A stretch of DNA of 64,000 nt from MR-S7 sp000400995 (lineage in GTDB: Bacteria; Pseudomonadota; Gammaproteobacteria; Burkholderiales; Burkholderiaceae_C). Shown here piece by piece: positions 6,613-14,974 of this stretch (position 1 is its first letter; every line of letters begins with the position of its first letter). A model generated the notes under the pieces. The model saw only the letters and a list, made by a program, of their open reading frames with translations. It did not search any database and was not told the origin of the DNA. Made by a program: the position numbers and the translations under genes. Location of the stretch: the NCBI RefSeq assembly GCF_045291395.1, contig NZ_CP152342.1, positions 4,836,001 to 4,900,000 of the forward strand, written 5' to 3'.

Positions 6613-8686
6613 CTTCTACCAGCGCATCCACCACCACGGCGCCTTCGCCCGCGGCGCCCACCATCACCGGGTTGAGATCCAGCGAGGCGATGGCGCAGCG
6701 CGCGCCCGCGATCACCCGGCCCACGGCCACGGCGATGCGCGAGAGGGCGCGCACGTCCAGCGGCGGCTCGCCGCGCACGCCATCGAGCAGCGGCGCGATG
6801 CGCAGCGTGCGCAGCGCCGCCTGCACCTGTTCCTCGGAGAACGGCGGCAGCAGCACGGCGCAGTCCTTGAGCGCCTCGACGTACTTGCCGCCGTCGCCCA
6901 CCACGACCACGGGGCCGAACACCGGGTCGATGCGCGCGCCCACCATGAACTCGCGCCGGGCCTTGCGCGTGGCGGCCACGATCACGCCGTCGCGCTGCAC
7001 GCCCATCGCATCCATCTTGGCCCAGAAGCGCTCGAACAGCTCGGCGGCCTGCTCGCGCGTCTGCACGCCCAGGGCCACCAGGCCATGCTCCGACTTGTGC
7101 GGCACCTCGGCCGAGCAGGCCTTGACGACCGCGGGCGCGCCGATGGCGTCGAACGCGGCGCGCGCTTCGTCGGCCGTGCGGCACAGGTGCATGGGCACGG
7201 TGGGCACGCCGTGGCGCGCCAGCAGGCCCAGACTGTCCACCTCGTTGAGGAAGCCCTGCGCGCCGGCGGGCAGCTGCACGTCGGGCAAGGCAGGCCAGGC
7301 GGCGCGCGGCGCGCGCATCAGCGCCGTGTGGCCCGCCACCTGGGCGAGCACGGCGATGGCCTCGCCCTCGTTGGGGAAGGTGGCGATGCCATGGGCGCGG
7401 AAGGGCGCGGCCACGCTCTCCTGCCACGCGGCCACGGCCACGGGTTTGCCGGCGGCGGCCTCGAACGCGGCGGCGTCGCGCGCGAAGCGGTCCACGTCGT
7501 AGCCCGCGCCGGCCACGGGGATGTTCAGGAAGAACAGGTCGGCGGCCGGGTCTTGCGCCACGGCGGGCAGCACGTCGCCGAACAGGCCGCTGTTGGACAG
7601 CAGCGCGGCCGTCACGTCGATCGGGTTGCTCGCGGTGGCGAAGCCCGGCAGCTTGGAGGCCACGGCGGCCTGCGTGGCCTCGCTCAGCGGCGCCAGGGCC
7701 AGGCCCGCGTCGTCGGCCGCGTCGGCGCCCATCACGCAGCTCGCGCCGGAGTTGCTGATGACCACCAGGCGCCGCCCCTCGGGTCGCCAGCCCTTGAGGT
7801 AGGCGTGCGCGGCGCGCGCCTGCTCGTGCGGGTCGCGCACGCGCCAGATGCCGTGGTGCTTGAAGAACGCGTCCACCGTGCGGTCCTCGTTCGCCAGCGC
7901 GCCGGTGTGCGACGACGCGGCCTTCTGCCCGCCCGCCGTGCGCCCGGCCTTCACGGCGACGATGGGCAGGTCGCGCTCGCGCGCATAGGCGGCGGTGGCG
8001 GCCAGCATGTCGGGCTGGGCGATGTTCTCCAAGTACAGCAGCAGCAGCTTCACGTCGGGGTCGTGGGCCACGGCCCAGGCCATCTCGGCCACGGTCACGT
8101 CGGCCTCGTTGCCCGTGGCGTGCACGTGGCGCACGCCCAGGCCGCGCCCGCGCAGCAGGCCGTAGGCCATCGAGCTCATGCCGCCGCTCTGGCTCACGAT
8201 GCCCACGGGGCCGTCCATCGGCGGCACCTCGATGAACATGGTGGAAAAGCCGGCGATGGCGCCGGTGCCGAAGTTGGCCAGGCCCTGCGTGTTGGGGCCA
8301 TAGAGGCGCATGCCCGCGGCGCGGGCCTTGGCCACCATGTGGTCTTGCAGCTCGCGCCCGGCGGGGCCCGTCTCGCCGAAGCCCGAAGCGATGACTACGG
8401 CGCCCTTCACGCCGCGCGCGGCGCATTCCTCCACGGCGGCCACGGTCTTGTCGCCGCCCAGGGCGATCACGGCGAGGTCGGGCACCTCGGGCAGCGCGGC
8501 CAGCGACGCGTAGCTCCTGTGGCCCTGGATCTCCTCGCGCGCCGGGTTGATGGGATAGACGGCGCCCCGGTAGCCGTGGCGCTGCATGTAGTGGATGGGG
8601 CGCCCGCCGATCTTGTGGATGTTCTCGGACGCGCCAATGATGGCGACCGAGCGCGGGTCGAGGGCGGAGACGAGCAGGTCTTGCAT
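6599..8686 (-). CDS. ADP-forming acyl-CoA synthetase-like protein (CoA-binding, ligase and ATP-grasp domains fused)
   Basis: A 695-residue fusion of the alpha and beta parts of NDP-forming acyl-CoA synthetases. A CoA-binding Rossmann domain comes first (DPRSVAIIGASENIHKIGGRP), then the succinyl-CoA-ligase-like domains with SHTGAL, which carries the phosphohistidine in this family. A C-terminal ATP-grasp follows (AVVKACSAEVPHKSEHGLVALGV, DPVFGPVVVVG, DLNPVMV). The reaction is acid + CoA + ATP giving acyl-CoA + ADP + Pi; the acid is unknown. The start MQDLL at 8686 places the CoA-binding motif at the proper distance; upstream in-frame codons run through a repeat and are not used. It is the last gene of the IclR-thiolase-like-DUF35-Bug operon. 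Confidence 0.86.
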   Translation of the reverse strand: MQDLLVSALDPRSVAIIGASENIHKIGGRPIHYMQRHGYRGAVYPINPAREEIQGHRSYASLAALPEVPDLAVIALGGDKTVAAVEECAARGVKGAVVIASGFGETGPAGRELQDHMVAKARAAGMRLYGPNTQGLANFGTGAIAGFSTMFIEVPPMDGPVGIVSQSGGMSSMAYGLLRGRGLGVRHVHATGNEADVTVAEMAWAVAHDPDVKLLLLYLENIAQPDMLAATAAYARERDLPIVAVKAGRTAGGQKAASSHTGALANEDRTVDAFFKHHGIWRVRDPHEQARAAHAYLKGWRPEGRRLVVISNSGASCVMGADAADDAGLALAPLSEATQAAVASKLPGFATASNPIDVTAALLSNSGLFGDVLPAVAQDPAADLFFLNIPVAGAGYDVDRFARDAAAFEAAAGKPVAVAAWQESVAAPFRAHGIATFPNEGEAIAVLAQVAGHTALMRAPRAAWPALPDVQLPAGAQGFLNEVDSLGLLARHGVPTVPMHLCRTADEARAAFDAIGAPAVVKACSAEVPHKSEHGLVALGVQTREQAAELFERFWAKMDAMGVQRDGVIVAATRKARREFMVGARIDPVFGPVVVVGDGGKYVEALKDCAVLLPPFSEEQVQAALRTLRIAPLLDGVRGEPPLDVRALSRIAVAVGRVIAGARCAIASLDLNPVMVGAAGEGAVVVDALVEVSKP

Positions 8687-8764
8687 TGCAGTTACGTGTA
8701 TCTCAGTTGTCGAAGAGCCATGACGCGCAACCCGTGAAACCGGCGCAACCCGGGCGAGGGCCGC

Positions 8765-8834
8765 CGTGCAAGGGCCGCCCCGCCGCACTGGCGGCGTCCC
8801 CTTCCAGGGGGAAGGCGCGAAGCGACTCAGGGGG
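8765..8834 (-). repeat. Second dispersed-type repeat (CCCCCTGAGTCGCTTCGCGCC type)
   Basis: On the minus strand it reads CCCCCTGAGTCGCTTCGCGCC, CTTCCCCCTGGAAGGGG, then GCGGCGGGGCGGCCCTTGC. From memory, sequences of this form recur between genes in Acidovorax, Delftia and Variovorax; only one copy was noticed here. It fills most of the gap between the Bug and synthetase genes of one operon and contains stem-forming segments (CCTTCCCCCTGGAAGGGG). Confidence 0.55.
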
Positions 8835-9812
8835 TTAGTCAATTTTTGCGCCGGAGGTCTTGACCACCTTGCCCCACTTGTCCACCTCGGCCTGCAGGAA
8901 TTTGCCGTAGGCGGCGGGGGTGTCCCACGCGGCGGAGAAGCCCTGGGCCTCGAAGCGCTGCTTCACTTCGGGGTTCTCCAGCACCTTCTTCAGCTCCGCG
9001 TTCAGGCGGTTCACCACCTCGGGCGGCGTGCCGGCCGGGGCCAGCAGGCCGTTCCAGGCGATGGCCTCGTAGCCGGGCAGGCCCGATTCGGCCACGGTGG
9101 GAATGTCGGGCGCGCTGGGCGAGCGCTGGCTGCTGGTGACGGCCAGGGCCTTGAGCTTGCCGGCCTTCACGTGCGGCATGGACGAGAGCATGGTGTCGAA
9201 CATCAGGTCGGCCTGGCCGCCCATCACGTCGGTGAGCGCGGGCGCGCTGCCCTTGTAGGGCACGTGGGCCATCTTCACGCCGGCCATGGCGCTGAACAGC
9301 TCGGCCGACAGGTGCGTGGACTGGCCGTTGCCCGACGAGGCGTAGTTGAGGCCGCCCTGCCTGGACTTGGCCAGCGCGATCAGCTCCTTCACGTTGTTCG
9401 CGGGCGTGGCGGGGCTGGTCACGATGACCAGCGGGCCGCTGGTGAGCTGCGAGATGGGCGCGAAGTCCTTGGTGATGGAGTAGTTGAGCTTGGCGAACAG
9501 CGAGGGGTTGATGGCGTGCGCCGTGGTGGCTACGACCAGCGTGTAGCCGTCGGGCGCGCTGCGGGCCACGGCCTCGGCGCCGATGTTGGCGCCCGCGCCG
9601 GGGCGGTTGTCCACCACGAAGGGCTGGCCCATCTGCTCCTGGAGCTTCTGCGCCACCACGCGCGCCACGATGTCGGTGGGGCCGCCCGGCGGGTAGGGCA
9701 CGACGAGCTTCACGGGCTTTTCGGGGTAGCCGCTGGCCCAGGCGAGGGGCGCTGCGCACAGCGCGGCGCAGGCGATGCCGATCCAGCGGCGGCGGGAGGG
9801 AATGGGGTGCAT
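8835..9812 (-). CDS. Bug family tripartite tricarboxylate transporter substrate-binding protein
   Basis: A 325-residue periplasmic receptor. A signal peptide of about 26 residues ends at AWA-SG. The mature part shows the Bug signature order YPEKPVKLVVPYPPGGPTDIVAR, GQPFVVDNRPGAGANIGAE, APDGYTLV, HVPYKGSAPALTDVMGGQ and PDIPTVAESGLPGYE. Bug proteins bind carboxylates or other small acids; ligand preference cannot be read from sequence. Its place inside an acyl-CoA catabolic operon suggests that it captures the acid degraded there. No TctA/TctB membrane genes are nearby. Confidence 0.93.
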   Translation of the reverse strand: MHPIPSRRRWIGIACAALCAAPLAWASGYPEKPVKLVVPYPPGGPTDIVARVVAQKLQEQMGQPFVVDNRPGAGANIGAEAVARSAPDGYTLVVATTAHAINPSLFAKLNYSITKDFAPISQLTSGPLVIVTSPATPANNVKELIALAKSRQGGLNYASSGNGQSTHLSAELFSAMAGVKMAHVPYKGSAPALTDVMGGQADLMFDTMLSSMPHVKAGKLKALAVTSSQRSPSAPDIPTVAESGLPGYEAIAWNGLLAPAGTPPEVVNRLNAELKKVLENPEVKQRFEAQGFSAAWDTPAAYGKFLQAEVDKWGKVVKTSGAKID

Positions 9813-9833
9813 GTGTGTCTCCTTGGTGTGGTT

Positions 9834-10193
9834 TCAGTCGATAGGGGAAAAGCGCAGCAGGGCGCGGCCCTGGTGCTCGAAGAATCCGGCGCGCACGCGC
9901 TGGCCGATCTGCACGCCCGGCACGGCATGGCCCATGAGGCGCGGGCCTTCGTCCAGCTCCACGATCACCAGCGTGTAGGGCGCGAGCGGGCGGAAGTCGT
10001 CGGACGGCGCGCGCGCCACCACCGTGGCGGCGCGCACGGTGGCGGTGCCCGCGGCGTCATGCCAGCGCAGGTCTTCGTGGCCGCAGCGCTGGCAGGCGTG
10101 GCGCGCCAGGGTCTGGGCGTGGCCGCAGGCGGCGCAGCGCTGCAAGCGGACCACGCCCGCGCGCAGGCCGTCGTTGAAGGGGGCGGCAAGCAT
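9834..10193 (-). CDS. DUF35 OB-fold/zinc-ribbon protein, partner of thiolase-like protein
   Basis: A 119-residue protein with an N-terminal rubredoxin-like zinc ribbon (C..CG...TLARHACQRCG, four Cys) and a C-terminal OB-fold (YTLVIVELDEGPRLMGHAV, VRAGFFEHQGRALLRFSP). DUF35 proteins pair with thiolase-superfamily proteins and in known cases (ChsH2 with Ltp2) are needed for aldolase activity. It starts 2 bp after the stop of the thiolase-like gene, consistent with an obligate complex. Confidence 0.87.
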   Translation of the reverse strand: MLAAPFNDGLRAGVVRLQRCAACGHAQTLARHACQRCGHEDLRWHDAAGTATVRAATVVARAPSDDFRPLAPYTLVIVELDEGPRLMGHAVPGVQIGQRVRAGFFEHQGRALLRFSPID

Positions 10194-10195
10194 GG

Positions 10196-11350
10196 TCAGT
10201 TCTCCCGCGAAAGGATGAGGCTCACGTGCGAGGACATCACGCCACCGTCGGCATGCACGAAGGCGCGGCGCGGCGCGCGGATCTGGCGCTCGCCCGCTTG
10301 GCCTGCCATCTGGCGCCAGGCCTCTACCGCGTGCGCCATGCCGCCGGCCACGCCGCAGTGCCCGAACGACAGCAGCCCGCCGTGCGTGTTCAGCGGCAGC
10401 GCGCCCGTGGGCGCGAAATCGCCCGCGCGGGCCCGCGCGGCGGCACCCGCGCGCGGGGCGAAGCCGATCTCTTCGAGCAGCATCACCAGCGTGATCGTGA
10501 AAGAGTCGTAGATGCCCAGGTAATCAATGCCCTCCTGATCCACCTCCGCCTCGGCGAACGCCTGCGCGGCGGCTTCGCCCGCGCCGCACTGCATCACGTC
10601 GGCCATGGCCGTGAGGTGCTGGTGGCGGTGCGCCTGGCCCGCGCCCGCCATGCGGATGGGCGCGTGCGGGCCGGGCTCGGCGGAGACGACGAGCGCCATG
10701 GCGCCGTCCGAGATCGGGCAGCAGTCCAGCAGCGACAGCGGCGCGGCGATGGGCTTGGAGGCCAGCACCTCGGCCTGCGTGATGGGCGTGCGCAAATGCG
10801 CTTCGGGGTGGCGCGCGGCGTTGGCGCGCATGAGCACGGCGAACTCCGCCAGGTCGGCACTGGTGACGCCCGTGCGCTGCATGTATTCCGAGGCCATGAG
10901 CGCGTAGTACGCGGGCACGCTGGCGCCGTTGGGCACCTCGTAGTCGGCGTCGCCCACCTGGGCCAGGGTCTGGATGGCGCTGTCGCGCGACTGGCCCGTG
11001 AGGCGGTTCTCGCCCGCCACCACCAGCACGTTGCGGCAGCGGCCCGCGCGTACCAGCTCGCGTGCGGCCATGAGCATGGCCGCGCCCGTGGCGCCGCCCA
11101 GCTGCATGCCGTGCGCATAGCGCGGCGCCAGGCCCAGGCGCTCGCACAGCAGCGTGGACAGCATCAGGTGCGGCAGCGTGGTGGCGTAGCCGCAGAGCAC
11201 GCCGTCAATGGCGCCGCGCGCGAGCCCGCTGCTTGCCAGCGCCTGCCGCGTGGCGGCGGCCATCAGGTCGATCGGGCTCTGGCCTTCATGGCGGCCGAAG
11301 GGGATGCTGCCCGCGCCGCGCAGCCACGCGGTGGGGGTGGGGGATGTCAT
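10196..11350 (-). CDS. Thiolase-superfamily protein lacking the nucleophilic Cys (Ltp2-like, possible aldolase)
   Basis: A 384-residue thiolase fold. Recognisable are VLCGYATTLPHLM, VLVVAGEN, DCCPISDGAMALVV, DYLGIYDSFTITLVMLLEEIGF and LSFGHCGVAGGMAHAVEAW (the GH active-site His). Where true thiolases have the nucleophile (NxxCxSG) this protein reads MQLGGATGAAM, so the Cys is replaced by Gly. The same loss characterises Ltp2-type retro-aldolases, which use tyrosines and a DUF35 partner; the GIYDSFT segment resembles theirs. I infer carbon-carbon cleavage by aldol chemistry or a non-thiolytic role rather than thiolysis. Its ATG overlaps the IclR stop by 4 bp. Confidence 0.82.
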   Translation of the reverse strand: MTSPTPTAWLRGAGSIPFGRHEGQSPIDLMAAATRQALASSGLARGAIDGVLCGYATTLPHLMLSTLLCERLGLAPRYAHGMQLGGATGAAMLMAARELVRAGRCRNVLVVAGENRLTGQSRDSAIQTLAQVGDADYEVPNGASVPAYYALMASEYMQRTGVTSADLAEFAVLMRANAARHPEAHLRTPITQAEVLASKPIAAPLSLLDCCPISDGAMALVVSAEPGPHAPIRMAGAGQAHRHQHLTAMADVMQCGAGEAAAQAFAEAEVDQEGIDYLGIYDSFTITLVMLLEEIGFAPRAGAAARARAGDFAPTGALPLNTHGGLLSFGHCGVAGGMAHAVEAWRQMAGQAGERQIRAPRRAFVHADGGVMSSHVSLILSREN

Positions 11351-12189
11351 CGTGCGGTCTCCTTGGTGTGGCGGGTGGCCGCCATGCGGGTGCGCATGGC
11401 CTCGGCCCAGCGCACCTGGCAGACGGTGGACTCGTGCAGCAGCGCCTGGGCCAGCGCCGCTTCGCGCGAGAGAATGCGATCGTTCAGCGCGGCGATGCTC
11501 AGCGCCGCCACGGGGCGGCCCTCGGGGTCGAGGATGGGCACGGCGATGCCGCCCATGCGCTCGATCACCACGTCCAGCAGCACGACGTGGCCCCTGCTGC
11601 GCGCATCGGCGATGCGCTCGCGCAGCAGCGCGGGCGTGATGCGCGGGTAGCGGCCCATCTGGCCGGCCAGGATGTCCAGCGCCGCTTCGCGCTCGGCCTC
11701 GGGCATCCAGGCCAGCAGCGCCAGGCTGCCCGCGCCGGCGCCCAGCGGCCGGCGGCTGCCTACGCGCAGGTAGTTGGCGCGGATCGGGTAGGTGCCTTCC
11801 TCCACGTCGATGCACAGCGACTCCACGCCGCTGGGGATGGAGAGCACCACACTGTCCTCGAACCGCCCCACCAGCCGCAGCAGGCTGGGGCGCGCGAGCG
11901 AGCGCGGATCGAACCGCCGCAGCGCCGCGGCGCCCAGCACCATCAGCTCGGGCCCGAGCGAGAACTGCTTGCTCTGCGCGTCGCGCATCACGAAGCCGCC
12001 CTGCACCATCACCTCCAGCAGGCGCAGCGCGGTGGCCTTGTCCAGGTCGGCCGCGGCGGCGATGTCGGTCAGGCGGGCGTTGCCGCCCTCGGACATCACG
12101 CGCAGCACGCGCATGGCGCGCTCCACGGTGGACGTGCTGCCGCCGGGCGGGGGGATCACCACGGCTTTGGGACGGGTTGAAGGGGGCAT
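11347..12189 (-). CDS. IclR family transcriptional regulator
   Basis: A 280-residue regulator with an N-terminal winged helix (TVERAMRVLRVMSEGGNARLTDIAAAADLDKATALRLLEVM) and a C-terminal IclR effector domain (VVLSIPSGVESLCIDVEEG, RPLGAGAGSLALLAW, GHVVLLD, GGIAVPILDPEGRPVAALSIAAL). It is the first gene of the operon containing the thiolase-like protein, DUF35, Bug and acyl-CoA synthetase and probably controls it through the effector domain. ATG 12189 is preferred over a GTG/ATG-type start at 12228 because a 6-bp palindrome that could be its operator lies at 12222-12240. Confidence 0.88.
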   Translation of the reverse strand: MPPSTRPKAVVIPPPGGSTSTVERAMRVLRVMSEGGNARLTDIAAAADLDKATALRLLEVMVQGGFVMRDAQSKQFSLGPELMVLGAAALRRFDPRSLARPSLLRLVGRFEDSVVLSIPSGVESLCIDVEEGTYPIRANYLRVGSRRPLGAGAGSLALLAWMPEAEREAALDILAGQMGRYPRITPALLRERIADARSRGHVVLLDVVIERMGGIAVPILDPEGRPVAALSIAALNDRILSREAALAQALLHESTVCQVRWAEAMRTRMAATRHTKETAR

Positions 12190-12221
12190 GGGCGTGTTTC
12201 TTTGGTTGAAACGTCGTTCGG

Positions 12222-12240
12222 CGTGCAATTTAGGTGCACG
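12222..12240. promoter_or_regulatory. Palindrome upstream of IclR gene, candidate operator
   Basis: CGTGCA, 7-bp spacer, TGCACG: perfect 6-bp arms, 33 bp upstream of the IclR ATG in the space shared with the divergent DTW gene. The regulator-operator pairing is inferred from position only. Confidence 0.35.
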
Positions 12241-12336
12241 GGCGGCAGAGGGTCAAAAGACGGTATGGAAGTTTCAATGGATAAAACGATTGGCGCGCCG
12301 GGTCAGGGCTAACCCGGGGGCGCCGCGTGCGCGACA

Positions 12337-13098
12337 ATGCCCGGCTTTGCGTCCGCCCCATCCATGCTCCCAGCCCCACCCCATGCGGTATCCCTGCTGC
12401 GCGACGCGCGCCTGGCCCGCAGCACGCGGCCCTTCCTGGCGCGCGGCGGCTCGCGCCGCGTGCATTGCCCGGGCTGCCGGCTGGTGACCAGCCACTGCAT
12501 GTGCCTGCTGCGCCCGCAGGTCGCCACGCGTGCGGGCGTGTGCCTGCTGATGCACGACGCCGAGCCGCTCAAGCCCAGCAACACCGGCTGGCTCATCGCC
12601 GACGTGGTGGCCGACACCCATGCCTTCGGCTGGGCGCGCACCGAGGTGCCCCCTGCGCTGCTCGCCCTGCTGGCCGATCCACAGTGGCAGCCCTGCGTGG
12701 TGTTCCCCGGCGAGTTCGTGGAGCCCGCGCGCGTGGTGCGCACGGTCGAACCCGCCGCCGCCGGCGCAAAAAAACCGCTGTTTGTGCTGCTCGACGCGAC
12801 CTGGCCCGAGGCGCGCAAGATGTTCCGCAAGAGCCCCTGGCTCGACCGCTTCCCTGTGCTGAGCCTCGAAGGCGGCGAAGCCTCGCGCTACCGCCTGCGC
12901 CGCTCCACGCGCGGCGACCATTTCTGCACCGCCGAGGTGGCGGCCCAGTGCCTCGACCTCGCGGGCGAGGGCCTGGCGGCCGACGCGCTCGATGCGTGGC
13001 TGGACGTGTTCAGCGAACGCTACCTGCTCGCCAAGCACCAGCGGCCGGTGGACCCCGGCAGCGCCGCTCACGTCCGGTTGCAGGCGCTGGCCGGGTGA
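12337..13098 (+). CDS. tapT: DTW-domain tRNA-uridine aminocarboxypropyltransferase
   Basis: A 253-residue protein of the DTW family (YfiP/TapT), which transfers the 3-amino-3-carboxypropyl group of S-adenosylmethionine to uridine in the variable loop of tRNA (acp3U47). The N-terminal Cys cluster is visible (VHCPGCRLVTSHCMC). A TRAGVCLLMHDAEPLKPSNTGWL segment and the DTW-type motif LLDATWPEARKMFRKSPWL follow; the signature reads DATW here. The domain set and length fit the family. A start at 12364 is also possible. Confidence 0.85.
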   Translation: MPGFASAPSMLPAPPHAVSLLRDARLARSTRPFLARGGSRRVHCPGCRLVTSHCMCLLRPQVATRAGVCLLMHDAEPLKPSNTGWLIADVVADTHAFGWARTEVPPALLALLADPQWQPCVVFPGEFVEPARVVRTVEPAAAGAKKPLFVLLDATWPEARKMFRKSPWLDRFPVLSLEGGEASRYRLRRSTRGDHFCTAEVAAQCLDLAGEGLAADALDAWLDVFSERYLLAKHQRPVDPGSAAHVRLQALAG

Positions 13099-13115
13099 CG
13101 GCCACAATCGGGGCG

Positions 13116-13673
13116 ATGCGCCGCAGACACCTCCTCTCCTTCACTGCCGCCGGGCCGCTCGCGCTGCTCTCGGCCTGCGCCAGCGCGCAGCCCAGCTACA
13201 CCGTCAGCCTGCGCCAGATGCAGCAGGCGCTCGACGGGCGCTTTCCGCGCAGCTACCCCGTGGCCGGCCTGCTCGACCTGCAGCTGCAGACGCCGCGCCT
13301 CGCGCTGCTGCCCGAGCGCAACCAGATCAACGCCGTGGCCGACGTGCAGGCCAGCGGCCCGCTGCTGCGGCGCAGCCACGGCGGCACGTTCGACGTGGAC
13401 TTCGCGCTGCGCTACGAGCCTTCGGATCGCACCCTGCGGGCGCACGACCTGCGCGTGAATGCGCTGCGCCTGGACGGCCTCAGGCCCCAGGCCGCGCAGG
13501 CGCTGGCGCTCTACGGCCAGCAGCTGGCCGACCAGTCGCTGCGCGAGGTGGTGCTGCACCAGCTGCAGCCCAAGGACCTCGCCCTGGCCGACGGCCTGGG
13601 CGTGCAGCCCGAGAGCATCACCGTCACGCCCCAGGGCCTGGTCGTGCGTTTCGGCAACAAGCCACGTCCCTGA
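13116..13673 (+). CDS. DUF1439 lipoprotein
   Basis: A 185-residue exported protein. It begins MRRRHLLSF, with a Tat-like or Sec-type signal and a lipobox-like LLSAC at about residue 20. The mature part (YTVSLRQMQQALDGRFPRSYPVAGLLDLQLQTPRLALLPERNQ) matches DUF1439, a family of beta-rich envelope proteins related to YceB of E. coli, function unknown. It follows the DTW gene after 17 bp and may be cotranscribed. Confidence 0.8.
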   Translation: MRRRHLLSFTAAGPLALLSACASAQPSYTVSLRQMQQALDGRFPRSYPVAGLLDLQLQTPRLALLPERNQINAVADVQASGPLLRRSHGGTFDVDFALRYEPSDRTLRAHDLRVNALRLDGLRPQAAQALALYGQQLADQSLREVVLHQLQPKDLALADGLGVQPESITVTPQGLVVRFGNKPRP

Positions 13674-13676
13674 GAA

Positions 13677-13740
13677 ATCCTGATTTGATAGCTGCCAGCG
13701 CTTGATGGACGGGCGCTGGAAGTCGATTCGGCTTGAAACC
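13677..13740 (+). repeat. Intergenic hairpin repeat, copy 3
   Basis: TTTGATAGCTGCCAGCGCTTG, loop, GGGCGCTGGAAGTCGATTCGGCTTG, immediately 3' of the DUF1439 gene. Confidence 0.8.
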
Positions 13741-13829
13741 GCTGGCGCGGCGATCGCCCCCGTCCTACGCGGCAGGGGCGGGAGGTGCGGTTACAAATAC
13801 GCCATCCCGCCCGCTTCCCCTACCGCGCC

Positions 13830-14822
13830 ATGCACCGCAACCCGCCCGTTTCGCCCTTTCCCGCCCAGCCCGTCGTCGTCGTCACCGGGGCCTCCAGCGG
13901 CATCGGCCATGCCACCGCGCTGGCCTTCGCGCGGCGCGGCGCGCGCCTGGTGCTGGCGGCGCGCAACCCCGAGACGCTGGCGCCCGTGGCCCTGGCCTGC
14001 AACGCCGCGGGCGGGCAGGCGCTGGGCATGCCCACCGACGTGACCGACGCCGACGCCGTGCTGGCCCTGGCCGACAAAACCGTGCGCCACTTCGGGCGCA
14101 TCGACGTCTGGGTCAACGCCGTGGGCGTGGGCGCGGTGGGCCGCTTCGACGGCGTGCCGCTGGCGGCCCACCGGCGCGTGATCGAGGCCAACCTGCTGGG
14201 CCACCTGCACGGCGCGCACGCGGCGCTCACGCGCTTTCGCGCCCAGGGCCACGGGCTGCTGGTCAACATGATCTCGCTCGGCGGCTGGGTGCCCACGCCC
14301 TATGCGGCGGCCTACGCGGCCAGCAAGTTCGGCCTGCGCGGCCTGTCGGAGAGCCTGCGCGCCGAGGTGGCCGGCCTGCCGCACGTGCACGTGTGCGACG
14401 TGGCGCCCACCTTCGTCGATTCGCCGGGCCTGTCGCACGGCGCCAACTACACCGGCCGGCGCATCCGCCCGCCGCTGCCCATGGTGGACCCGCGCGCCGT
14501 GGCCCAGGCCATCGTGGACCTGGCGGACGCGCCCCGGCCCCGCGCCGTCACTTGGCTGGGCGCGGGCGCGCTGCCGGGCCGCGTGGCGCATGCGATCGCC
14601 CCCGGGGGCACGGCGCGCGCCATGCGCTGGCTGAGCGACCTGGGCCTGCGCCACGCCACGCCCGTGCCGCCGAGCGAGGGAAACCTGTTCCGCCCCTCGC
14701 TGCAGACCTCCATCGACGGCGGCAACCGCCAGCGCCGCGCCGGCACCGCCGCGCTGGTGGCCGCGCTGGGCGCCGTGGGCCTGGCGGCGGGCTGGTGGCT
14801 GGGGCGGCAACGCGGCCGCTGA
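13830..14822 (+). CDS. SDR family oxidoreductase with C-terminal transmembrane helix
   Basis: A 330-residue SDR. VVVVTGASSGIGHATALAFARRGARLVLAAR is the NAD(P)-binding motif, with VNAVGVGAVG, then LLVNMISLGG and the YAASK active site (Tyr-x-x-x-Lys). After the roughly 250-residue catalytic domain an Arg-rich segment and a hydrophobic helix (about 305-325, TAALVAALGAVGLAAGWWLG) anchor the C-terminus in the inner membrane. The substrate is unknown. ATG 13830 is chosen over an upstream GTG (13785), which precedes no family-like sequence. Confidence 0.87.
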   Translation: MHRNPPVSPFPAQPVVVVTGASSGIGHATALAFARRGARLVLAARNPETLAPVALACNAAGGQALGMPTDVTDADAVLALADKTVRHFGRIDVWVNAVGVGAVGRFDGVPLAAHRRVIEANLLGHLHGAHAALTRFRAQGHGLLVNMISLGGWVPTPYAAAYAASKFGLRGLSESLRAEVAGLPHVHVCDVAPTFVDSPGLSHGANYTGRRIRPPLPMVDPRAVAQAIVDLADAPRPRAVTWLGAGALPGRVAHAIAPGGTARAMRWLSDLGLRHATPVPPSEGNLFRPSLQTSIDGGNRQRRAGTAALVAALGAVGLAAGWWLGRQRGR

Positions 14823-14831
14823 GGCGGCGGT

Positions 14832-14896
14832 GCTATTCATCGCATAGCTGCTTGCGCTGGATGGTCGGGCGCTGCAGGCCGATTTGGCTGTTTTTG
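14832..14896 (+). repeat. Intergenic hairpin repeat, copy 4
   Basis: ATAGCTGCTTGCGCTGGATGG, TCGGGCGCTGCAGG, CCGATTTGGCTGTTTTT. It lies between the SDR and VOC genes. Confidence 0.8.
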
Positions 14897-14974
14897 CAGG
14901 CCCGGCGTCGGCCTACACCCGAGCGGCCCGCGCGTGCCTACGATGGGCTGTTCCACCGCCGAAAGGAGCGATGC

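Noticed and set aside
11208..11350. Plus-strand frames opposite the thiolase-like and IclR genes
   Set aside because: Biased antisense translations without motifs.
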